Assembly: GCF_024539815.1 (NCBI RefSeq) | Contig: NZ_JAHHIU010000080.1 | Coordinates: 115,565 to 179,564 of the forward strand | Source: Streptomyces hayashii | Lineage (GTDB): Bacteria > Actinomycetota > Actinomycetes > Streptomycetales > Streptomycetaceae | Length of the DNA: 64,000 nucleotides | Direction of reading: 5' to 3' | Shown here: piece by piece, positions 55,195-64,000 of the stretch | Layout: every line of letters begins with the position of its first letter | How positions within the stretch are numbered: the first letter of the stretch is position 1 | Notes under the pieces: model-generated | The model's input: the letters and a program-made list of their open reading frames with translations, nothing else | Databases searched by the model: none | What the model was told of the DNA's origin: nothing | Translations under genes and position numbers: made by a program

Positions 55195-55204
55195 CCGCTC
55201 GGTG

Positions 55205-56230
55205 TCAGCGGCCGGCCCCGGCGTACAGGCCCGGACGCGGGGCGAGTTCGACCGTGGTGCGCAGGCCGCTCTGCAACGCCGTGACCCCGGCCTCGGCGAC
55301 GACGGAGGCCGCATAGCCGTCCCAGACGGTCGGGCCGGCGATCTCGCCCCGCCGGGTCGCGTCGACCCACGCCTGCACCTCGCGGTCGTAGGCGTCCGCG
55401 AACCGGACCAGGTAGTCCTGGGGCACGTCCGCCCGGACGGCGCCCCGCGCGGCGACGAGCATCCCGTGGTCGTCGCCGATGCGTGCGGCGCCCGACTCGC
55501 ACACGGCCTCGCAGCGCACCTGATACCCGAAACCGCAGTTGACGAAGACCTCCACGTCCACCAGGACGCCGCCCTCGGTCTCGAAGAGCACGAACTGCGG
55601 GTCCTGCAGGCCTTGCGGGGCGCCCGAGGAGACGCGCGGGCGCAGCACGGTGACGGCGGTCAGCTCCTGGCCGAGCAGCCAGCGAGCCGCGTCGATCTCG
55701 TGCGACACCGAACTGTCGATCAGCATCGCGCTGGTGAAGTCCGGCGGCGAGGAGACGTTGCGGTGCACGCAGTGCAGCATCAGCGGCCGCCCGAGGCCCC
55801 CGTCGTCCAGCAGCGCCTTGAGCCTGCGGTACTCGGCGTCGTAGCGCCGCATGAACCCGATCTGCGCCAGCCGGCGTCCGCGCCGGGCCTCCGCCTCCAT
55901 CACCCGCAGCGCCCCGGCCGAGTCCGGCGCCATGGGCTTCTCGCACAGCACCGGAAGGCCCCGGGCGAAGGCCGCGAGCAGGGCTTCCTCGTGCGCGGGA
56001 CCGGGCGAGGCGATCAGCACGGCCTCGACGCCGGGCGCGTCCAGCGCGGCCTCCGCTTCCGGGTGGACCGTCGCCGCCTCGATCCCGGCGACGGCCTCCT
56101 TCGCGCGTGCGACGTCCGGATCCGCCACCGCGGCGACCCTGGCTCCGCTCACCACGCGATCGAGACGGCGTATGTGGTCGGCGCCCATGTGTCCGGCGCC
56201 CAGCACGGCGACGCCCAGCAGATCGGCCAC
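55205..56230 (-). CDS. Gfo/Idh/MocA oxidoreductase (inositol 2-dehydrogenase-like)
   Basis: A 341-residue NAD(P)-dependent oxidoreductase. The Rossmann motif is [17 protein letters not shown] at the N-terminus, the conserved EKPMAPD lysine motif is near residue 95 and a histidine-bearing [17 protein letters not shown] segment near 170 matches the catalytic D-x3-H of myo-inositol 2-dehydrogenases. It probably oxidises an inositol or sugar, but no iol genes adjoin. The GTG at 56230 follows GGAGGAG. It is downstream of the release-factor-like gene on the same strand, with a 73-bp gap. Confidence 0.9.
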   Translation of the reverse strand: MADLLGVAVLGAGHMGADHIRRLDRVVSGARVAAVADPDVARAKEAVAGIEAATVHPEAEAALDAPGVEAVLIASPGPAHEEALLAAFARGLPVLCEKPMAPDSAGALRVMEAEARRGRRLAQIGFMRRYDAEYRRLKALLDDGGLGRPLMLHCVHRNVSSPPDFTSAMLIDSSVSHEIDAARWLLGQELTAVTVLRPRVSSGAPQGLQDPQFVLFETEGGVLVDVEVFVNCGFGYQVRCEAVCESGAARIGDDHGMLVAARGAVRADVPQDYLVRFADAYDREVQAWVDATRRGEIAGPTVWDGYAASVVAEAGVTALQSGLRTTVELAPRPGLYAGAGR

Positions 56231-56303
56231 GCGTGATCTCCTCCCCGGTCGACGATCACGCCGAAGCGTACGCCGCCGGGGGAGACGACCGAAGGGGCCT
56301 CGA

Positions 56304-57398
56304 TCAGTAGCGCAGCACCCCGGCGAGCCCGTCCGCCGCGCCCAGGGCGCCGTCCGGGAGGAAGCGCACCTCGGCGCCGGTCTCCAGGCACTGCTCGACG
56401 AGTTCGTCCACGATGTCCTCGCGTGCGTCGAGGTCGCCGCTCGCTGCGGCGACGAGGTGGTCGCCGTCGTCGCGGACCGTGACGCGGTAGTTCTCCTCGA
56501 CGGCGAGCAGCCGCACCCGGCCCTCCCGTGCGCTCCGCCAGAGCTCGTCGACGCCGGCCGCGAACGTCCTGTGGCCCCGGGCGGAGTCGAGTTCCCGCGC
56601 GACGGCCTCGGCGTCGCGGCGGGACTGCTCGTCGAGCACGGGACGCACCGCCTGCCACACCGCCTCGGGCGTGCCGTGGGAGAGACCGCCGTGCGGGATG
56701 TGCACGGCGTCCCGGGCGGCCGGCCCCTGCTCGTCGAGGAGCGCCAGCGCCGCCGGCTCGCCGGTGACGTACAGCGGCAGCGGGGCCTCGCGCTGCAGCC
56801 TGGCCACGGCGGCCTCGGCGGCCCGCAGGAAGTGCCGGGTGTCCTCGTCGCGGAAGGTGCTGGGCTGATCGCCGATCCGCTGCCGGCGTTCGGCGTCGAA
56901 GTTCTCCCGGCTCCTGGTCAGCGGGAAGACGCCGTCCTGCGTCTCGGTGACGCGATCGGCGCCGCCGTGCCACAGCGTGACGCGGTCGGCGGAGACCGAC
57001 AGCACCCGGAACGGGCGTCCGGAGGCCTGCGCGGAGACCAGGTTGCGGGTCAGGAACGTGTCGGAGAAGACGACGCGTTCGGGCACGGTCCGGGCCAGGG
57101 ACCACACCTGGTGCTCGCCGGGGGCCGCGTAGATGACCAGGCCCTCCTCGCTGTGCGCCAGGTCCACCTCGGCCAGCGCCCGGTCCAGCTGTCCGGCGAC
57201 GTCGGCGCGCCGCTCGCGGGTGACCGCCGGGTCGTGCTCCAGCTGCTTCTTCGCCTCGGCCACGACATTGCGCAACCGGACGCGGTCCTGGGAGTTCTCG
57301 GGTTCGCGTCGATGGGTCGGCGTCAGCACGGACACCGCCGGGTAGGGACGCGGGCGGCGCAGTTCGGAGAGGGTCGCGGGGCTCAGTGCGTGCTCCAT
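56304..57398 (-). CDS. Bacterial archaeo-eukaryotic release factor-like protein (baeRF family)
   Basis: A 364-residue protein of the baeRF group, related to eRF1/Pelota and the Vms1 tRNA hydrolases. Recognisable features are the N-terminal [20 protein letters not shown] segment, a central [15 protein letters not shown] helix, [13 protein letters not shown] near 235 and the final domain ending [19 protein letters not shown]. No GGQ loop is visible, so peptide release activity is not assured. These proteins probably act on ribosomes or peptidyl-tRNA, but in bacteria this is largely prediction. The ATG at 57398 has a poor upstream ribosome-binding site. Confidence 0.8.
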   Translation of the reverse strand: MEHALSPATLSELRRPRPYPAVSVLTPTHRREPENSQDRVRLRNVVAEAKKQLEHDPAVTRERRADVAGQLDRALAEVDLAHSEEGLVIYAAPGEHQVWSLARTVPERVVFSDTFLTRNLVSAQASGRPFRVLSVSADRVTLWHGGADRVTETQDGVFPLTRSRENFDAERRQRIGDQPSTFRDEDTRHFLRAAEAAVARLQREAPLPLYVTGEPAALALLDEQGPAARDAVHIPHGGLSHGTPEAVWQAVRPVLDEQSRRDAEAVARELDSARGHRTFAAGVDELWRSAREGRVRLLAVEENYRVTVRDDGDHLVAAASGDLDAREDIVDELVEQCLETGAEVRFLPDGALGAADGLAGVLRY

Positions 57399-57567
57399 AC
57401 GAGCACGATAGGACCGATTCGCGTGTCGGGCATTCGGGGCAAGATCGTCATATGCGTGCCGTCCGCCGCCGTCGACGCGAAATCGTCGGGGGCGGCCGGT
57501 GACGGCGACCCCGGCCGCCGGTTACCGTACGCGTCAGTAACCCGGGACCGCATCGCAGGAGGCATCC

Positions 57568-58350
57568 ATGCCGCAGCTCGAAGTCGACGGCGCAGCCCTG
57601 ACGTACGACGACGAGGGCCCGCGCGACGGCGACGGCGTGCCCCTGGTGTTCGTGCACGGCTGGACGGCGAACCGGCACCGCTGGGACCACCAGCTGGCGC
57701 ACTTCGCCGGACGGCGCCGGGTGATCCGGCTCGACCTGCGCGGACACGGGGAGAGCGGCGGCGCGGGCGTGAAGACGGTCGCGGAACTGGCGGCGGACCT
57801 CCTCGCGCTCCTCGACCACCTCGACGTGCGCCGGTGCGTCCTCGTGGGCCACTCCATGGGCGGCATGATCGCGCAGACCGTAGCCCTCTCCCACCCGGAG
57901 CGGGTGGAGCGCATGGTGCTGGTGAACTCCATCGGCCGGATGACCTACAGCTGGGGCAGGGGCCTGCTGATGGGCGCCTCCACGCTCGTCCCCTTCAAGA
58001 TGTTCGTCGCCGCCAACATCCAGCGCGCCTTCGCGCCGGGCTACCCCAAGGACGAGATCCGCGCCTACGTCGAGGCGTCCGCCGGCACTTCGCGCGAGGT
58101 GGTCATGACGCTGTACGGCGCCATGCGCGCCTTCGACGTCCTCGACCGGGCCGGGGAGATCCAGGCCCCCACCCTGATGATCCACGGCTACCACGACATC
58201 CAGCTCCCGGTGCGGCAGATGCTGCGGATGGCCATGGCCTACCCGGACGCCGTCGTCCGCATCATCGACGCCGGGCACGAGCTCCCCGTCGAGAAGCCGG
58301 CCGAGCTGACCGCCGCGATCGACGCCTTCGTGACCGACAAGGCCGCGTAG
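57568..58350 (+). CDS. Alpha/beta hydrolase
   Basis: A 260-residue alpha/beta-hydrolase. The oxyanion segment VFVHGWTANRHRWDHQ is near residue 30, the nucleophile elbow VGHSMGGMIAQ near 94, a probable acid in MIHGYHDIQLP near 205 and the catalytic histidine in DAGHELP near 235. The family includes esterases, haloperoxidase-like proteins and lactonases; the substrate is not indicated. The ATG at 57568 follows GCAGGAGG. It converges with the glutamate-synthase-like gene 18 bp away. Confidence 0.88.
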   Translation: MPQLEVDGAALTYDDEGPRDGDGVPLVFVHGWTANRHRWDHQLAHFAGRRRVIRLDLRGHGESGGAGVKTVAELAADLLALLDHLDVRRCVLVGHSMGGMIAQTVALSHPERVERMVLVNSIGRMTYSWGRGLLMGASTLVPFKMFVAANIQRAFAPGYPKDEIRAYVEASAGTSREVVMTLYGAMRAFDVLDRAGEIQAPTLMIHGYHDIQLPVRQMLRMAMAYPDAVVRIIDAGHELPVEKPAELTAAIDAFVTDKAA

Positions 58351-58368
58351 CCGGGCGCGCGGGCGGCC

Positions 58369-59853
58369 TCAGCCGAAGCTGTCCGGGTCCGCCGCCTTCC
58401 AGTCCGCCTCCCAGGACTGCGGCGGCCCCGCGAGCAGTTCTCCCGGCGCCAGCCACTCGTACAGGTCCGCGTACGAGCGCTCCGCCCCCGGAGCGAGCCG
58501 CCGGACCAGATGGGCGGGGGTGAGCCCGCCGGGCTCGCGCACGCCCATCGACGCCATGATCCGCATGGCGTCGCGCACCGTCTCCCGCTGGTAGCGCTCG
58601 ACCTGCCGGGCCTTGTCGGCCACGTGCAGGCCACGGGTGCGCAGCGGGTCCTGCGTCGCCACACCGGCCGGGCAACCGCCGGTGTGACAGCGCCCGGCCC
58701 GCACACAGCCGACGGCGAGCATCATCGCGCGGGCCGCGTTGGTGTAGTCGGCGCCCTGGACGAGACGCGTGACGACGTCCCGGCCCGTGGCCACCCGGCC
58801 GCTCGCGCCGATCCGGACCCGGTCCCGCAGCCCGACGCCCACCAGCGCGTTGTGCACGGTGACGAGCCCCTGGGTGAGCGGCATGCCGAGCCGCCCCGCC
58901 CACGACGACGGCGCGGCTCCCGTGCCGCCCTCCGCGCCGTCGACCACCACGAAGTCGGGCGCCACTCCCTCCGCCAGCATCGCCCTGCACACCGCCAGGA
59001 ACTCCCGGCGCGCTCCCACGCACAGCTTGAGCCCGACCGGCTTGCCGCCCGCGGCCTCCCGCAACAGGGCCACGAACAGCACCAGTTCGCGCGGAGTGGA
59101 GAACATCCGGTGCGAGGGCGGCGACACCACGTCGACGCCCTCCGGGACCCGCCGCTCGCGTGCGATCTCGGCGCTCACCTTCACCCCCGGCAGCACGGCA
59201 CCCCTCCCGGGCGCCGCCCCCTGCGACAGCTTCAGCGACACGCACTTCACCTCGGGCAGCGCCGCCTTGTCCGCGAACTCCCGCCGATCGAGGCCGCCGT
59301 CGTCGGCACGGCAGCCGAAGTACCCCGTCCCGATCTCCCAGACGAGGTCCCCGCCGCCTCGCAGATGGTGTTCCGACAGCCCGCCCTCCCCGGTGTCCTG
59401 TGCGAAACGACCCAGCGCCGCGCCTCTGTTGAGGGCGAGGACCGCGCGCGCCGACAGCGCCCCGAAGCTCATCGCCGAGACGTTCAGCAACGCCATGTCG
59501 TAGGGCTGCGAGCAGTCGGGTCCGCCCACCCGCACCAGCGGCGGTTCCGCGGCCGCCTCGACCGGCCGCAGCGACGGCACCAGGAACTCCGGCTCGTCCC
59601 ACGCGTCGGCCTGCGGCTCCCGCACCACGCCCCCTCGCGGGCGCGGCCCTCCGGCGGGGCGCCTCAGCCGGGCGACCAGCGGGTGATTGCGCCGCACGGC
59701 GTCACGCCGCTGCACCAGGTCCGCACCGCCCACGCAGGTCAGGGCCAGTGCCGGCGCGGCCGCCCACCACCATCGGCCGGAGACCGCGAAGGCCGCGGGC
59801 GTCGACACGGCTGCGGTCAGGGCGACGAGCAGCAGCGGCCAGAACCGGCCCAC
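58369..59853 (-). CDS. Membrane-anchored FMN-binding glutamate synthase-like protein
   Basis: A 494-residue protein with two N-terminal transmembrane helices (about 4-26 and 29-45), then the FMN-binding central domain of glutamate synthase (GltB): NVSAMSFGALSARAVLALNR near 125, VDGAEGGTGAAP near 305 and the iron-sulfur ligands in CVRAGRCHTGGCPAGVATQD near 383 (C-x5-C-x4-C). The glutaminase and C-terminal helix domains of full GltB are missing, as is normal for this stand-alone family, whose reaction is not established. The GTG start abuts the stop of the secreted peptidase gene (TGAGTG), implying translational coupling. Confidence 0.88.
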   Translation of the reverse strand: MGRFWPLLLVALTAAVSTPAAFAVSGRWWWAAAPALALTCVGGADLVQRRDAVRRNHPLVARLRRPAGGPRPRGGVVREPQADAWDEPEFLVPSLRPVEAAAEPPLVRVGGPDCSQPYDMALLNVSAMSFGALSARAVLALNRGAALGRFAQDTGEGGLSEHHLRGGGDLVWEIGTGYFGCRADDGGLDRREFADKAALPEVKCVSLKLSQGAAPGRGAVLPGVKVSAEIARERRVPEGVDVVSPPSHRMFSTPRELVLFVALLREAAGGKPVGLKLCVGARREFLAVCRAMLAEGVAPDFVVVDGAEGGTGAAPSSWAGRLGMPLTQGLVTVHNALVGVGLRDRVRIGASGRVATGRDVVTRLVQGADYTNAARAMMLAVGCVRAGRCHTGGCPAGVATQDPLRTRGLHVADKARQVERYQRETVRDAMRIMASMGVREPGGLTPAHLVRRLAPGAERSYADLYEWLAPGELLAGPPQSWEADWKAADPDSFG

Positions 59854-61470
59854 TCAGTCGGCGTCCTCGTCGGGGCCGCACGAACTGCCGCTGGGCGGCA
59901 GGGAGCCGTACAGCAGGAAGTCGTCGACCTTGCGGTGCACGCACTTGGACGATCCGTACCCGGTGTGCCCCTCGCCCCTGTTGTCCAGCACCACGGCCGA
60001 CGATCCGAGCCGCTTCGCCGTCTCCACGGTCCAGCGGTACGGCGTCGCCGGGTCGCCGCGCGTGCCGACCAGGAGCATCTTCGGCGTGCTCAGGTCCTTC
60101 ACCCGGTCGCGGATGAAGTCGGTTCCCTTCGGGCGGCCGTAGCACATCAGGACCTCCGCCAGCCGGTACCGGCCGAACACCGGCGACGCCTTGTCGTAGG
60201 CGGCCCGCAGCCGTTCGAGGTCCGCGGCGATCTGCTCGGCGGTCGGGCGGTCGGGGTCGTCCGCGCAGTTGATCGCCATCAGCGCGGCGGGCAGGTTGTC
60301 CGGGGGGACGTCCTCGGCGTCGACGAGCGCGCCGGGCGAGGGCCCGCCGCCCGGCGACCGGAGCGGAAAGGGGAGCGGGAGCGCGAAGCCGCCGCCGGAG
60401 AAGCCCAGGACGCCGCCGGCGTCGCCGTTCTCGGTCAACTGGGCCAACGCCCGCTCCAGCAACGGCCACAGCTCCTTGCTGTACAGCCCCTGCCCGAGCG
60501 CGCCGACCAGGTCCTGACCGGTGAAGTCCGCGCCGAAGTCCGTCGGCAGCGGGTTCTCGTCGAGCGAGCGGACCAGCCGGACGACCGCCTCGCGGGCCAC
60601 CCGCGGATCCTGCCCGAAGGGGCAGGCGATGTCCTTCACGCACCAGCCGACGAAGTCGTCCAGCGCCACCTGCTGTCCCCGCGCGCCCGCGACGCCCTGC
60701 TCGGCGAGCGGCTCGGTCAGCGTGTCGACGCCGTCGAGGACCATGCGGCCCACCTTGTCGGGGTACTGGGCGGCGTAGACCGCGCCGAGCCGGCTGCCGT
60801 AGGAGAAGCCCAGGTAGTTGAGTTTCTTGTCGCCGAGTGCCCGGCGCATCACGTCCAGGTCCCGTGCCGCGTCGACCGTGCCGATGTGCGGCAGGACCGG
60901 CCCCGAGTGCTCGGCGCAGACGGCGGCGGCCTTCTTCAGCCGGGGCAGCAGGGTCTGCGGATCGGCCAGGGCCGTGTCGTCGTCGAGCGAGGTGAGTCCG
61001 TTCTCCTGCCCGTTCCCGCAGCTGACGGGGGAGGAGCGGCCGACGCCCCGGGGATCGAAGGCGACCACGTCGTAGCCGTCCGTGAGATCCATGAACTCCT
61101 TGCCGCTGTGGGCGAGTTCGGGGACCCCCGCGCCGCCGGGGCCGCCGAAGTCGAGCACCACGGAGCCGCGTTTGCGGCCGGTGGCGCGGTAGCGGGCGAT
61201 CGCGAGGTCGAGCGTGGCCTTCCCGGGGTGGGCGTAGTCGAGCGGGACGGTCACCTTGGCGCACTGCAGGTCCTTGGGCATGCCGTCGCCCCTGCACGCC
61301 GACCACGCGACCTTCTGACCGTCGAACCGGGACAGGTCGGGTCGGTCGTCCGCGGTCGCGTTCCGGCTCGCGGTGATCGTCGGCAGGCCCGCGCCTATCA
61401 GGGTCAGTGCGGCGGTGGCGGCGAGCGCGCAGCGTCGCAACCCGGGCCGCGTCGACAGCTTGGCCAGCAT
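59854..61470 (-). CDS. Secreted tripeptidyl aminopeptidase-like alpha/beta hydrolase
   Basis: A 538-residue exported hydrolase of the SlpD/SlpE/TAP family. The N-terminus has a short basic region, a hydrophobic core (CALAATAALTLIGAGLPTI) and a mature region starting near DRPDL. The catalytic serine lies in LGFSYGSRLGAVYA near 220, the acid in LVGTRGDPATP near 460 and the histidine in GEGHTGY near 500. These Streptomyces enzymes remove N-terminal di- or tripeptides from extracellular proteins. The ATG at 61470 follows GGAGG at ideal spacing; a GTG at 61521 is possible but would lengthen the n-region. Confidence 0.88.
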   Translation of the reverse strand: MLAKLSTRPGLRRCALAATAALTLIGAGLPTITASRNATADDRPDLSRFDGQKVAWSACRGDGMPKDLQCAKVTVPLDYAHPGKATLDLAIARYRATGRKRGSVVLDFGGPGGAGVPELAHSGKEFMDLTDGYDVVAFDPRGVGRSSPVSCGNGQENGLTSLDDDTALADPQTLLPRLKKAAAVCAEHSGPVLPHIGTVDAARDLDVMRRALGDKKLNYLGFSYGSRLGAVYAAQYPDKVGRMVLDGVDTLTEPLAEQGVAGARGQQVALDDFVGWCVKDIACPFGQDPRVAREAVVRLVRSLDENPLPTDFGADFTGQDLVGALGQGLYSKELWPLLERALAQLTENGDAGGVLGFSGGGFALPLPFPLRSPGGGPSPGALVDAEDVPPDNLPAALMAINCADDPDRPTAEQIAADLERLRAAYDKASPVFGRYRLAEVLMCYGRPKGTDFIRDRVKDLSTPKMLLVGTRGDPATPYRWTVETAKRLGSSAVVLDNRGEGHTGYGSSKCVHRKVDDFLLYGSLPPSGSSCGPDEDAD

Positions 61471-61790
61471 CAATGCCTCCAGGGACGCCCGCAGCGGTCC
61501 GGGGACGGCGTCCTCGCTCACGATAAGCGGCCGTCCTGCGACCCGCCTCCGGGCGGAAGCGCCCTGCCCCGGGCGCCGCTGCGGCGACCGGCGCGCGGAC
61601 GGCCCGTGCGGGCCGTGCGGCTCACGCGATCTGCGGGCTTCGGGCCCCGGCGCGGCGGGTTCGACACCAGTTCGAGTGGAGCGGCGTCCGACCGGGTGAA
61701 AGGCCGCTCAGGCATAACCCGGACGGGCCGCGGGCGTTCTACCCGGTGCGGGCGAGTGCCCGCGACTCATGTCTGGAAGGCAGGGACCCC

Positions 61791-62486
61791 ATGAGACGGG
61801 TTACCCGAACCGGTGTGATGGCCGTCGCCGCAGTCTCCGGCGCGATGGCTGTGACACTGCCCGCACACGCCGACTCCGCGGCGAACGGCTCCGCCGCGGG
61901 CTCGCCCGGGCTGATCTCCGGCAACGGGGTGCAGCTGCCGGTGCACCTCCCGGTGAACCTGTGCGGGAACACGGTGAACGTGGTGGGCTTGCTGAACCCC
62001 GCCGCGGGCAACACCTGCGCCGACGCGGGCTCGGCCGCCGCACACGGCGCCCACCGCGCCCCGTCCGGCGGCGGCGCCACCGCCCGGGGCGACGCGAAGG
62101 GCTCCCCGGGCGTCGTCTCCGGCAACGGGGTCCAGCTGCCGGTGCATCTTCCGGTGAACGTCAGCGGCAACAGCGTGAACGTCGTCGGCATCGCCGACCC
62201 GGCCTTCGGCGACGAGTCCGTCAACGCCCCCGGCGAGGAGCCCGTACAGCCCTCCGGGCCCGCGGCGCAGCCGCCGGTCCGGCACGACCCGCCGTCGCAG
62301 TCGCAGCACCCGGGCCCGCGGGCCGAGCCCCCGGCCCCCGTCCTGGCCCCGCAGGCCGTGGCGCCCGTCGCCGCGCTCGCCCGCACGGGAGCCGACGCCA
62401 CCCTGCCGGCCCTCGCCGGCAGCACCGCTCTGATGCTCGGCGGAGCGTTGCTCTACCGCCGGTTCCGCCCGCACGCCGAGCGCTGA
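61791..62486 (+). CDS. chp: Long chaplin with two chaplin domains and LPxTG-like tail
   Basis: A 231-residue secreted hydrophobin-like protein that would coat aerial hyphae. A signal peptide (RRVTRTGVMAVAAVSGAMAV to AHA) is followed by chaplin domain 1 (about 34-80), with both cysteines (VNLCGNTVNVVGLLNPAAGN then TCAD), and domain 2 (about 104-145), where the corresponding positions are serine and non-cysteine (VNVSGNSVNVVGIADPAFGD). A proline-rich spacer leads to LARTG, a hydrophobic helix and a RRFRPHAER tail, the LAxTG-type sortase signal of ChpA-C. Loss of the disulfide in domain 2 is unusual for long chaplins. The ATG at 61791 matches the signal peptide. Confidence 0.92.
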   Translation: MRRVTRTGVMAVAAVSGAMAVTLPAHADSAANGSAAGSPGLISGNGVQLPVHLPVNLCGNTVNVVGLLNPAAGNTCADAGSAAAHGAHRAPSGGGATARGDAKGSPGVVSGNGVQLPVHLPVNVSGNSVNVVGIADPAFGDESVNAPGEEPVQPSGPAAQPPVRHDPPSQSQHPGPRAEPPAPVLAPQAVAPVAALARTGADATLPALAGSTALMLGGALLYRRFRPHAER

Positions 62487-62499
62487 GAGGCGCGGCCGG

Positions 62500-62535
62500 G
62501 CACGCGGGCCCCGTCGGGCACGAGGGCCCGTGTGC
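62500..62535 (+). terminator. Strong hairpin terminator after the chaplin gene
   Basis: GCACGCGGGCCC pairs with GGGCCCGTGTGC over 12 positions (one G-T wobble) around a 12-base loop, 14 bp after the stop. The rest of the 308-bp gap to the acetyltransferase gene shows no coding sequence. Confidence 0.72.
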
Positions 62536-62794
62536 GCGCTCGGCGGCCGCGCAGGCGCCGCCGACCCGCCCGGGCGCGCGCCCCGAGTCGACCGGCCGCC
62601 CGCCGCGGTGCGGAGACGGGTGCCGCTCCCGTGGCGAGGCCGCCCCACGGGGCGTCCGGCAGCTCGCGGGCGGCTCGGCCGGTCCCGGGTCTTCGAGGTC
62701 TGCGGCGACCGCCCGGCCCGCACGGGGAGACCCGGCACGTGCCGACGCGCCAATTGCGTTGTGCGGGGCGTGCACGGGTGCTGGAGTGGGGCCT

Positions 62795-63571
62795 ATGGAT
62801 CATGCCGAGGTACTCGCCCTGTACGACCGGGAGATGCGCGAAGGCGCGCGCCCCGAGAGCTCCGACGCCCGGGTCGAGAAGGCCGGGGGAGTGGTCCGGC
62901 ACATCGGCGGCGACGGCGGCTGGAGCGGCGTGCTGTGGTCCGACCTGGACGAGGCCGGCGCCGACGCGGCCATCGCCGAGCAGATCGCCCGCTTCGGCCG
63001 GCTCGGCCACGAGTTCGAGTGGAAGCTGTACCGGCACGACCGTCCGGCCGACCTCGGGCAGCGGCTGACGGCCGCCGGGTTCGTGCCCGATCAGGAGGAG
63101 ACCCTCATGATCGGCGAGACGAGCGGCCAACTCCTCGACCTCGCACCGCCCGAAGGCGTGCGCATCGTCCCGGTCACCGATCGTGCGGGCGTCGAGCTCA
63201 TGGTCGAGGCGAACGAGAAGGCCTTCGGCCGTGACGGCTCCTGGCTGCGCGACCTCCTGCGCGCACGCCTCGCCTCCGACCCCGACGAACTCGTCGCCCT
63301 GGTGGCGCTGGCGGGGGACGTGCCGGTGAGCTCGGCGCGCATGGAACTCCTCCCGGGCACCCGGTTCGCCGGTCTGTGGGGCGGCGGCACCGTCGACGGC
63401 TGGCGCGGCCGAGGTCTCTACCGTGCGCTGATCGCCCACCGCGCCCGCATCGCCGCCGAGCGCGGCTACCGGTACCTCCAGGTCGACGCCTCCGACCAGA
63501 GCCGCCCCATCCTCGAACGCCTCGGCTTCGCCGCGCTGAGCACGACGACTCCGTACGTCTACGCGCACTGA
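62795..63571 (+). CDS. GNAT family N-acetyltransferase
   Basis: A 258-residue protein whose C-terminal half is a GNAT domain with the acetyl-CoA loop GWRGRGLYRALIAHRA near residue 205, followed by GYRYLQVDASDQSRPILERL, a typical motif B region. The N-terminal half (LYDREMREGARPESSDARVE) resembles a degenerate GNAT repeat or substrate-binding lid. The substrate is not known. The ATG at 62795 precedes MDHAEVLALYDREMR, a conserved opening of this group. It converges with the small membrane protein gene. Confidence 0.86.
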   Translation: MDHAEVLALYDREMREGARPESSDARVEKAGGVVRHIGGDGGWSGVLWSDLDEAGADAAIAEQIARFGRLGHEFEWKLYRHDRPADLGQRLTAAGFVPDQEETLMIGETSGQLLDLAPPEGVRIVPVTDRAGVELMVEANEKAFGRDGSWLRDLLRARLASDPDELVALVALAGDVPVSSARMELLPGTRFAGLWGGGTVDGWRGRGLYRALIAHRARIAAERGYRYLQVDASDQSRPILERLGFAALSTTTPYVYAH

Positions 63572-63626
63572 CGTCGTGCTCGGCGCCGGGCGTGAGCTTC
63601 GTGCCGTCGGGCGTCGGCGTCGTGGG

Positions 63627-63890
63627 TCAGCGTCGCGACTTCGCCCGGTCCAGTGCCGCGACGCCCACCGCGGCCAGCCCGATCTGGATGAGCCACTCGA
63701 TCCAGTCGACGCCCTTCGTGTCGGCGACCCCGAGGCCCGCGGCGAGCAGCGAGCCGATCAGCGCCGCCACGATGCCGACCCCGATCGTCCACAGCACGCC
63801 GATGCGCTGGCGCCCCGGGACGACGAGCCGCCCGAGCACACCGATGACGATGCCGATGAAGATGGCACTGATGATGCCGTCGATCTCCAT
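63627..63890 (-). CDS. GlsB/YeaQ/YmgE family small membrane stress protein
   Basis: An 87-residue membrane protein with three hydrophobic segments (IISAIFIGIVIGVLGRLVVP, IGVLWTIGVGIVAALIGSLL and a C-terminal helix ending VGVAALDRAKSRR). The GRLVVPGRQRIG loop after helix 1 is the hallmark of this transglycosylase-associated family, linked to general stress. The ATG at 63890 follows GGAGGGG; an upstream in-frame start adds ten residues. Bases 63891-64000 contain its promoter region and no recognised gene. Confidence 0.87.
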   Translation of the reverse strand: MEIDGIISAIFIGIVIGVLGRLVVPGRQRIGVLWTIGVGIVAALIGSLLAAGLGVADTKGVDWIEWLIQIGLAAVGVAALDRAKSRR

Positions 63891-64000
63891 CCTCGCCCCT
63901 CCGCTTCTCCGTGAGAGCACGCTGACCCGTTGACTGATGTGTGCCCACGGGGCGGTGGGACAGTCCGTTCCGCTTGGCGGCGCCCGTCCCGGTCGGGACG

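Overview
The window is high-GC actinobacterial DNA, almost certainly Streptomyces. Codon use is strongly GC3-biased, many starts are GTG or TTG, genes overlap as GTGA, and it carries lineage markers: an SsgA-like sporulation protein, a long chaplin with a sortase-type tail, a DUF397 protein and an NsdA-like regulator. No rRNA, tRNA or CRISPR array was seen.

Region 1 (1-14.8 kb) is a stress/dormancy-type island. It holds three intact tandem universal stress proteins, a CBS-BON protein, a stand-alone cyclic-nucleotide-binding domain, a GNAT/NDP-forming acyl-CoA ligase fusion, a flavodoxin, a DUF4389 and an Rv1733c-like membrane protein, and a zinc alcohol dehydrogenase. This resembles DevR/OsdR-type hypoxia islands. 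It is visibly decaying: a fourth stress protein is frameshifted, a P-type cation ATPase is spread over three frames and carries a stop, and there are scraps of an SDR and possibly an MmsA-type dehydrogenase.

Region 2 (14.8-26.7 kb) is less GC-rich and looks acquired. It has an OLD-family ATPase/TOPRIM nuclease, a remnant of a DevS-like GAF sensor kinase, and a compact five-gene Tn7-like operon on the minus strand: tnsA, tnsB, tnsC, tniQ, tniQ. All junctions overlap by a few bases. Two full-length TniQ paralogues suggest two target-recognition proteins. Candidate ends at 17644 and 26445 are proposed, but no target duplication is visible.

Region 3 (26.7-31.1 kb) is an aspartate module: aspA diverges from a dicarboxylate symporter, an Asp/Glu racemase and a GntR regulator. 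A perfect palindrome lies between the divergent genes and a related site overlaps the regulator's start codon.

Region 4 (31.2-46.8 kb) is rich in acyl-CoA metabolism: an MpaB-like protein, a phytoene-desaturase-like FAD enzyme, a nitronate monooxygenase-like enzyme, three acyl-CoA synthetases, a PaaK-like ligase, a crotonase, a DUF35 protein and two SCP-x-like thiolases. The order fadD / echA / DUF35 / thiolase / thiolase resembles the mycobacterial fadD19-echA19 and Rv3521-ltp4-ltp3 sterol side-chain genes. Two near-identical palindromes (TCTGAC-N5-RTCAGA) mark two of its promoters and suggest one shared TetR-type regulator.

Region 5 (46.8-64 kb) is ordinary Streptomyces chromosome concerned with cell wall, development and housekeeping: a secreted amidase, a phosphotransferase divergent from an NsdA-like regulator, a PAS-PP2C phosphatase divergent from an SsgA-like protein, an oxidoreductase, a release-factor-like protein, hydrolases, a membrane-anchored glutamate-synthase-like enzyme coupled to a secreted peptidase, a two-domain chaplin, an acetyltransferase and a small membrane protein.
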